Below, one piece after another: positions 53,873 to 64,000 of a stretch of DNA of 64,000 bases. Where the stretch lies: positions 26,634 through 90,633 of the forward strand of contig DJHE01000019.1 of NCBI GenBank assembly GCA_002432945.1, written 5' to 3'. The notes beneath the pieces were generated by a model. The model saw only the letters and a program-made list of their open reading frames with translations. It did no database searches and had not been told where the DNA came from. Position numbers and translations under genes: made by a program. Within the stretch, counting starts at the first letter, position 1, and each line of letters opens with the position of its first letter. The stretch comes from Synergistaceae bacterium UBA5827 (GTDB lineage Bacteria > Synergistota > Synergistia > Synergistales > 79-D21).

Positions 53873-54495
53873 CGGCCGTACACCTCCTGCAACTTCTGGG
53901 CGGACTCGGCCGTCATGATCAGGTGTTCGTGGTTCAGGATGTCATAGACATTGATGCTGTCCACGTGAATCACCTTGGCCCCGGGAATGTTCGCCGCAGA
54001 GCGGTAAACGTTTTCGTTCGACTCATGGATGACCATGAGGGGCTTTCGCGTTGCTTCGACCTTGCCAAGGAAGGCCAGCATGGCCTTCGTCTTCGGGGAT
54101 TCCAGGCTTACGCTCTCCAGGACCAGCATGCGATCCTCGGTCGCTTTTAGGGAAAGTGCACTCCGCATGGCCAACTGGCGAACCTTCCGATTCACTTTCT
54201 GGGTGTAGTCGCGCGGTTTTGGCCCATGAGCGACTCCTCCCTTTAGCCAAAGAGGCGAACGGGTGCTTCCTGCCCTGGCACGGCCCGTGTGCTTCTGCCT
54301 GAAGGGTTTGCGCCCTCCGCCGCTCACGTCTGCACGGGTCTTGGTGCAGGCCGTTCCCTGCCTGGCATTCGCCAGCTGGGCCACGACGACCTGGTGCATC
54401 GCGGGGACGTGAATGGGCGCTCCGAAAACGGCGTCGGAAAGTTCGAGGCTTCCTACGACTTCGCCCTGAAAATTGATCAACTTAATGGTAGGCAT
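53869..54495 (-). CDS. rplD: 50S ribosomal protein L4
   Basis: 208 residues: the loop GGGRKPFRQKHTGRARAGS and the end ILNHEHLIMTAESAQKL. In E. coli L4 also regulates this operon; I saw no clear leader site here. Confidence 0.96.
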   Translation of the reverse strand: MPTIKLINFQGEVVGSLELSDAVFGAPIHVPAMHQVVVAQLANARQGTACTKTRADVSGGGRKPFRQKHTGRARAGSTRSPLWLKGGVAHGPKPRDYTQKVNRKVRQLAMRSALSLKATEDRMLVLESVSLESPKTKAMLAFLGKVEATRKPLMVIHESNENVYRSAANIPGAKVIHVDSINVYDILNHEHLIMTAESAQKLQEVYGR

Positions 54496-54520
54496 GGTCT
54501 TCTTGCCCTCCTTCCGCCGC

Positions 54521-55147
54521 TTAGTGCTTCTTGCGGACCAAGACGAGGCCGTTGCGTGCCCCGGGAATGGCCCCCCTGATCAGGATCAGGTTGTTTTCCG
54601 CGTCAATCGCAGCCACTTTCAGGTTCTTGATCGTGACTCTCTCATCCCCCATGCGTCCAGGGTTGCGATGTCCCTTGAAAACCCGCCCGGGATAGCTGTG
54701 TGCTCCCGAAGAACCAGGGCGCCGGTGCCATTTCGATTGCCCGTGAGATGCCGGACCGCCACCCCAGCCATACCGCTTCATGCCGCCGGCCGTGCCTTTG
54801 CCCTTGCTCACTCCGGTCACGTCAACGATTTCCCCGGTCTCGAAAATTGTTGCCTGGATTTCGCTCCCGGGCTGGAAAGCCGCCTCGTCATCGATACGGA
54901 ACTCCCGGATCCAGCGTTTTGGCTCGATACCAGCCTTTTCGAAGACAACCCTCATCGGTTTGGCCACGTTCTTGGCCTTTTTTGCTCCGAAGGCAAGAAC
55001 GACTGCCGTGTAACCGTTCTTCTCCTGGGTCCTCACAGCGAGAACCGGGCAGGGCCCCGCTTCGACAACCGTTACCGGGACGGCTCTTCCTTCTTCGTCA
55101 AACACCTGCGTCATTCCGATCTTCCGTCCCAAAATCCCCATGCTCAT
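54521..55147 (-). CDS. rplC: 50S ribosomal protein L3
   Basis: 208 residues: MGILGRKIGMTQVFDEEG and YGWGGGPASHGQSKWHRRPG. The start MSMGILG at 55147 is nine bases after AAGGAG; 55141 is possible. Confidence 0.95.
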   Translation of the reverse strand: MSMGILGRKIGMTQVFDEEGRAVPVTVVEAGPCPVLAVRTQEKNGYTAVVLAFGAKKAKNVAKPMRVVFEKAGIEPKRWIREFRIDDEAAFQPGSEIQATIFETGEIVDVTGVSKGKGTAGGMKRYGWGGGPASHGQSKWHRRPGSSGAHSYPGRVFKGHRNPGRMGDERVTIKNLKVAAIDAENNLILIRGAIPGARNGLVLVRKKH

Positions 55148-55186
55148 CCAATTCAGCTCCTTTTCGCTCAGAGCTCCCACCGAAGG

Positions 55187-55492
55187 CTAAAGCTTGATCT
55201 GGATATCCACCCCGGAAGGGAGATTCAGCTGCATTAAGGCCTCCATCGTTTTCTGTGTCGGGTCGATAATGTCGATGAGGCGCTTGTGTGTACGGATTTC
55301 ATACTGCTCCCGGGCATCCTTGTCCTTGTGCGGAGACTTCAGGACCGTAAACTTGTTGATCTCCGTAGGGATCGGGATAGGCCCGGACACTTTAGCTCCC
55401 GTGCGCTCCGCCGTTTCCGCTATCTGCACCGCGGAGGCATCGAGCACACGGTGGTCGAACGCTTTGAGGTTGATGCGTATCTTTTTTGCCAA
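55187..55492 (-). CDS. rpsJ: 30S ribosomal protein S10
   Basis: 101 residues, from a TTG ([18 protein letters not shown]) after [27 protein letters not shown] is the family core. First gene of the S10 cluster, 19 bases after tuf. Confidence 0.96.
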   Translation of the reverse strand: MAKKIRINLKAFDHRVLDASAVQIAETAERTGAKVSGPIPIPTEINKFTVLKSPHKDKDAREQYEIRTHKRLIDIIDPTQKTMEALMQLNLPSGVDIQIKL

Positions 55493-55511
55493 GGTTGTTC
55501 CCTCCCGACGA

Positions 55512-56702
<1,191 letters not shown>

Positions 56703-56738
56703 CTTCGATACCCTCCTTGTTTAGAACCGCCCTGGGCG

Positions 56739-58802
56739 TTATCGTTTCAGGACTTTTTCGGCCACATCCGGGCCGACTTCCGCATACTTCTGGAATTTCA
56801 TCGAGTACGAGGCACGTCCGGACGTCTTGCTCCGCAGGTCCGTTGCGTATCCAAACATCTCGGCCAGCGGAACCTGCGCACGAACAATCCTGGCGTTGCT
56901 TCGCATTTCCATCCCCTCGACACTGCCTCGCCTTGATGCGAGGTCACCCATGACATCCCCGACATATTCTTCGGGAGTGACAACCTCGACTTCCATCACC
57001 GGTTCCATGAGAACCGGCGATGCCTTCCGCATCGCTTCCTTGAAGGCCATGGAAGCAGCGATCTTGAACGCAAGCTCGGAGCTGTCCACGTCGTGGTAGC
57101 TTCCGTCGACGAGGGCAATTTTCATGCCGATGACCGGGTAACCGCCCAGGATACCGTTGTTTTTCGCTTCATCCAGCCCCTTGCGGACAGCAGGGATGAA
57201 TTCCTTGGGGACAACCCCGCCGACGATTTTGTCCTCGATTTCGAAACCGACATGATCCGGCAACGGTTCCATCTCGATGACGATATCGCCGTACTGCCCA
57301 TGTCCACCGCTCTGCCGGACAAACTTTCCCTGTGCGCGAGAATCGTGACGAATGGATTCCCTGTAGGCGACCTGCGGACGACCGACCTTGACTTCAACGT
57401 TGAATTCTCTTTTCAGGCGATCGACCAGGATTTCGAGGTGCAGTTCGCCCATCCCCTGGATGATCGTCTGCCCCGTTTCCTCGTCGACGTGAACCCGGAA
57501 GGTCGGATCTTCCTCGGAAAGGGCTGAAAGCCCCTTGGAAAGCTTAACCTGGTCAGCCTTGCTAAGCGGCTCAACGGAAAGGTCGATGACCGGTTCCGGG
57601 AACTCTAGGGATTCCAGGACGATCGGAGCCCCTTCAGCGCAAAGGGTTTCACCCGTCCTTGTCCCCTTTAGTCCCGGGAGGGCAATAATTGCGCCCGCTT
57701 CGGTCGATTCCAGCTCTTCCCTCTTGTTGGCATGCATGCGCAGGATGCGCCCTATCCTCTCACGCCTGCCGGTTGTGGCATTCAGGACACTCTGCCCCGC
57801 TTCGATCCGGCCGCTGTAGACCCGGCAGAAGACAAGCCGGCCGACGAAAGGATCAACCATGATCTTGAAGGCAAGGGCGGTAAAAGGTTCGTCCTCGGAA
57901 GAAAGGCGCTCTTCCTCGAGGTTGGTGTCGGGGTTGATGCCCTTGATCGGTGGGAGGTCAAGAGGGCTGGGAAGATAGTCGATAACAGCATCAAGGACAA
58001 GCTGTATCCCCTTGTTCTTGAACGCGGAACCGCACATCACAGGAACGACCTTCATGGCGATAGTCCCGTTCCGGATGGCCCGCTTCAACGTGTCAACCGG
58101 CACTTCCTTCCCTTCCAGGTAAAGCTCCATGACCTCCTCGTCGACATCCGCAAGTGTTTCGATCAGGAGGTCCCTCGCCATCTGCGCATCTTCGACGAGT
58201 TCGGCAGGAACACCAACGACTTTATAATCCGTTCCAAGGTCATCCTGGTAAATTACAGCCTTGAAGGCCACAAGATCAACCATTCCCGTGAAACTGTCCT
58301 CAAGACCAATCGGCATCTGGATCGGGAGGGGCCTCGTTCCAAGCCTCTCCCTCATTCCATCGATGACCGCGTTAAAATCCGCGCCTACGCGGTCCATCTT
58401 GTTGACAAAGGCAATGCGGGGAACCCCATACCTGTCAGCCTGCCGCCAAACTGTTTCGGATTGGGGCTCAACTCCTCCAACCGCGCAGAAAACAGCGACT
58501 GCGCCATCAAGGACTCGCATGGAGCGTTCGACCTCAACCGTAAAATCCACGTGGCCGGGCGTATCAATTATATTGATATGCGCATCGTTCCAAAGGCATG
58601 TCGTGGCGGCAGAGGTGATCGTGATGCCCCTCTCTCGCTCCTGTTCCATCCAATCCATCGTCGCGGCACCTTCATGTACCTCTCCCATTTTGTGCTTCCG
58701 CCCCGTGTAGAAGAGGATGCGCTCTGTGGTCGTAGTTTTGCCCGCATCGATGTGGGCCGCGATCCCGATATTTCGGATATTTTTCAGATCTACATTCGGC
58801 AT
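56739..58802 (-). CDS. fusA: elongation factor G
   Basis: 687 residues, ribosomal translocase. G1 [41 protein letters not shown], and domain IV/V segments such as [20 protein letters not shown] and [14 protein letters not shown]. Confidence 0.98.
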   Translation of the reverse strand: MPNVDLKNIRNIGIAAHIDAGKTTTTERILFYTGRKHKMGEVHEGAATMDWMEQERERGITITSAATTCLWNDAHINIIDTPGHVDFTVEVERSMRVLDGAVAVFCAVGGVEPQSETVWRQADRYGVPRIAFVNKMDRVGADFNAVIDGMRERLGTRPLPIQMPIGLEDSFTGMVDLVAFKAVIYQDDLGTDYKVVGVPAELVEDAQMARDLLIETLADVDEEVMELYLEGKEVPVDTLKRAIRNGTIAMKVVPVMCGSAFKNKGIQLVLDAVIDYLPSPLDLPPIKGINPDTNLEEERLSSEDEPFTALAFKIMVDPFVGRLVFCRVYSGRIEAGQSVLNATTGRRERIGRILRMHANKREELESTEAGAIIALPGLKGTRTGETLCAEGAPIVLESLEFPEPVIDLSVEPLSKADQVKLSKGLSALSEEDPTFRVHVDEETGQTIIQGMGELHLEILVDRLKREFNVEVKVGRPQVAYRESIRHDSRAQGKFVRQSGGHGQYGDIVIEMEPLPDHVGFEIEDKIVGGVVPKEFIPAVRKGLDEAKNNGILGGYPVIGMKIALVDGSYHDVDSSELAFKIAASMAFKEAMRKASPVLMEPVMEVEVVTPEEYVGDVMGDLASRRGSVEGMEMRSNARIVRAQVPLAEMFGYATDLRSKTSGRASYSMKFQKYAEVGPDVAEKVLKR

Positions 58803-58850
58803 GGTTTCAGGCTCCCCAACGCCGGCAGGTCCCGAAGTGACGCATCGGGT

Positions 58851-59321
58851 CTACCAGCGGTAATGCGCAAACGCCCTGTTGGCCTCCGCCATCTTGTGCG
58901 TGTCTTCGCGCTTTTTCATGGACGCCCCTTCACCCTTGAAGGCGTCGCTGAACTCACGGGCCAGGCGCTCAACCATCGGCATGCCCTTCTTGGCTCGGGC
59001 GTACTGGATAATCCAGCGGATGGCAAGGGCCTCTGCCCTTTCGGGCCCGACCTCGACAGGAACCTGGTACGTGGCGCCACCGACACGGCGGGGTTTGACT
59101 TCTACGACGGGCTTTACGTTATCCATTGCTTTCCGGAAAACCTCGTCCGGCTGCGAATTCAGCCTCTTGGCTGAAAGCTCAAGCGCCCCGTAAACGATCC
59201 GTTCTGCCGTGCTCTTCTTTCCGCAATACATGACGCAGTTCACGAACTTCGTGAGAGTCTGGATCCCGAACACGGGATCTGCAGATACTGTCCTCTTTCT
59301 AATGTGGCCCTTACGTGGCAT
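58851..59321 (-). CDS. rpsG: 30S ribosomal protein S7
   Basis: 156 residues: [31 protein letters not shown] and [20 protein letters not shown]. Confidence 0.97.
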   Translation of the reverse strand: MPRKGHIRKRTVSADPVFGIQTLTKFVNCVMYCGKKSTAERIVYGALELSAKRLNSQPDEVFRKAMDNVKPVVEVKPRRVGGATYQVPVEVGPERAEALAIRWIIQYARAKKGMPMVERLAREFSDAFKGEGASMKKREDTHKMAEANRAFAHYRW

Positions 59322-59350
59322 GGGCTAAAGCCTCCCTTTCCAAGAAAAAA

Positions 59351-59722
59351 CTATTTCGGGCGCCGTGCCCCGTACTTAGAACGGCTCTTGCGCCGGCCGT
59401 CAACTCCGCCACAGTCCAACGTTCCGCGGATGATGTGGTAGCGAACACCTGGAAGGTCCTTGACGCGCCCTCCGCGGACGAGTACCACAGAGTGCTCCTG
59501 CAGGTTATGGCCGACTCCCGGGATGTAAGCCGTCACTTCGATCCCGTTAGTGAGACGGACACGGGCAACCTTCCGCAAAGCGGAATTCGGCTTCTTCGGG
59601 GTGACTGTGTAGACTCGCGTGCAAACTCCCCTGCGAGAAGGGTTACCCTGAAGGGCAGGGGCGCTCGAGCGCTGCCTCTTGTCTTCCCGCCCGATTCGGA
59701 TCAACTGACTGATCGTTGGCAC
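59351..59722 (-). CDS. rpsL: 30S ribosomal protein S12
   Basis: 123 residues: [20 protein letters not shown] and [20 protein letters not shown]. The Lys of TPKKPNS, a streptomycin-resistance site in other bacteria, is wild type. Confidence 0.97.
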   Translation of the reverse strand: MPTISQLIRIGREDKRQRSSAPALQGNPSRRGVCTRVYTVTPKKPNSALRKVARVRLTNGIEVTAYIPGVGHNLQEHSVVLVRGGRVKDLPGVRYHIIRGTLDCGGVDGRRKSRSKYGARRPK

Positions 59723-59739
59723 AGAACTCCCTCCTTTCC

Positions 59740-60006
59740 TTACTCGATATTTTCCAGATTCCCCTTGACCAGCCCTGCGGCTGCCGCCTTGCGGGAAATG
59801 GCACTGGCACGGCCCAGCATTTCCATGCTCTCACACCACTCCACCGCTACGTTGCGCCTTTCGGCTTCGGCAAGGAGTTCCATGACGCGTTCTTCTGCCG
59901 CATCCCGTGCAAGGAAGAGTTTCTGCAACTGCCCCAACTGAATTTTGCGAAGTACCTGGTGGATACCGACGACCCGCCTGGCCGAAGCAAGTTCACTTAA
60001 AGGCAC
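59740..60006 (-). CDS. L7Ae-like ribosome-associated protein (YbxF type)
   Basis: About 88 residues from a GTG at 60006 that follows AGGAGGGG. It has an L7Ae fold with the pattern [30 protein letters not shown] and a C-terminal Ala/Gly-rich helix. It binds kink-turn RNA in relatives and sits between rpoC and rpsL, as in Firmicutes. Confidence 0.82.
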   Translation of the reverse strand: MPLSELASARRVVGIHQVLRKIQLGQLQKLFLARDAAEERVMELLAEAERRNVAVEWCESMEMLGRASAISRKAAAAGLVKGNLENIE

Positions 60007-60120
60007 AGCAATCCCCTCCTGTGCGGACGCACCGAGACATAATATCAACCGGGGGGGCCCCTGTCAAGGAAAGACAGGGACTCCCCCCAGTCTGGTCTGG
60101 ACGTTTTTCGATCCGGTGAA

Positions 60121-64000
<3,880 letters not shown>

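Overview
This window looks like a chromosomal segment of an anaerobic, amino-acid-fermenting bacterium, most likely of the Synergistota (Synergistaceae-like). The pointers are a branched-chain amino-acid uptake operon, L-lysine 6-aminotransferase, a glutaminase, rubrerythrin, an [FeFe]-hydrogenase-like sensor locus and a DUF3343 protein, in G+C-rich DNA with many GTG and TTG starts. This placement is inference from gene content; no rRNA or tRNA gene is present to anchor it. Nothing looks like a prophage, insertion sequence, CRISPR array or integrative element.

Layout. 1-6.5 kb (minus strand): the start of holA (cut by the window edge), leuS, then radA-nfeD-slipin with ATGA overlaps. 6.7-13.1 kb (plus): a fully overlapping histidine operon hisD-hisZ-hisG-hisB-hisH-hisA-hisF-hisIE, without hisC or a histidinol phosphatase. 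13.0-17.7 kb: a methyltransferase, a DegT-type aminotransferase, rubrerythrin, glsA with a SUI1/YciH gene, a lone prepilin and a small EF-hand-like protein. 17.7-21 kb (minus): a five-gene module DRTGG - GHKL ATPase - [FeFe]-hydrogenase-like protein - DRTGG - PHP, divergent from a Na+/solute symporter. 22.5-23.9 kb: an adenosine-specific kinase and a HAD phosphatase. 24-28.7 kb (plus): livJHMGF with its own terminator. 28.7-33.8 kb (minus): an OmpH-like periplasmic protein (facing a divergent DUF3343 gene), then DUF3084 - small Cys protein - GNAT - metK - comF - membrane protein. 33.9-37.9 kb: lat, a YkgJ protein, mreB and truA.

37.9-64 kb (minus) is one very long information-processing superoperon. 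Transcription runs from rpoC (its N-terminus lies beyond the right edge) through an L7Ae-like protein, rpsL-rpsG-fusA-tuf, the S10 and spc clusters, secY-adk-map-infA, rpmJ-rpsM-rpsK-rpsD-rpoA-rplQ and on into ecfA1-ecfA2-ecfT-truA, with mreB-ykgJ downstream.

The physiology fits together: amino acids enter by LivJHMGF and perhaps the symporter, and glutaminase and lysine aminotransferase begin their breakdown. The hydrogenase-like module probably senses redox or H2 state. Promoters recognised by eye are mostly of the extended -10 type (TGNTANNNT) with poor -35 boxes. Two genes carry the same 12-base sequence placing such a -10 six bases before an ATG with no Shine-Dalgarno, which suggests leaderless mRNAs. 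The most unusual points are that pair, the hydrogenase-like protein with Tyr in place of the proton-transfer Cys, a terminator touching the metK ribosome-binding site, a palindrome inside the symporter promoter, and a tuf gene with codon use unlike its neighbours.
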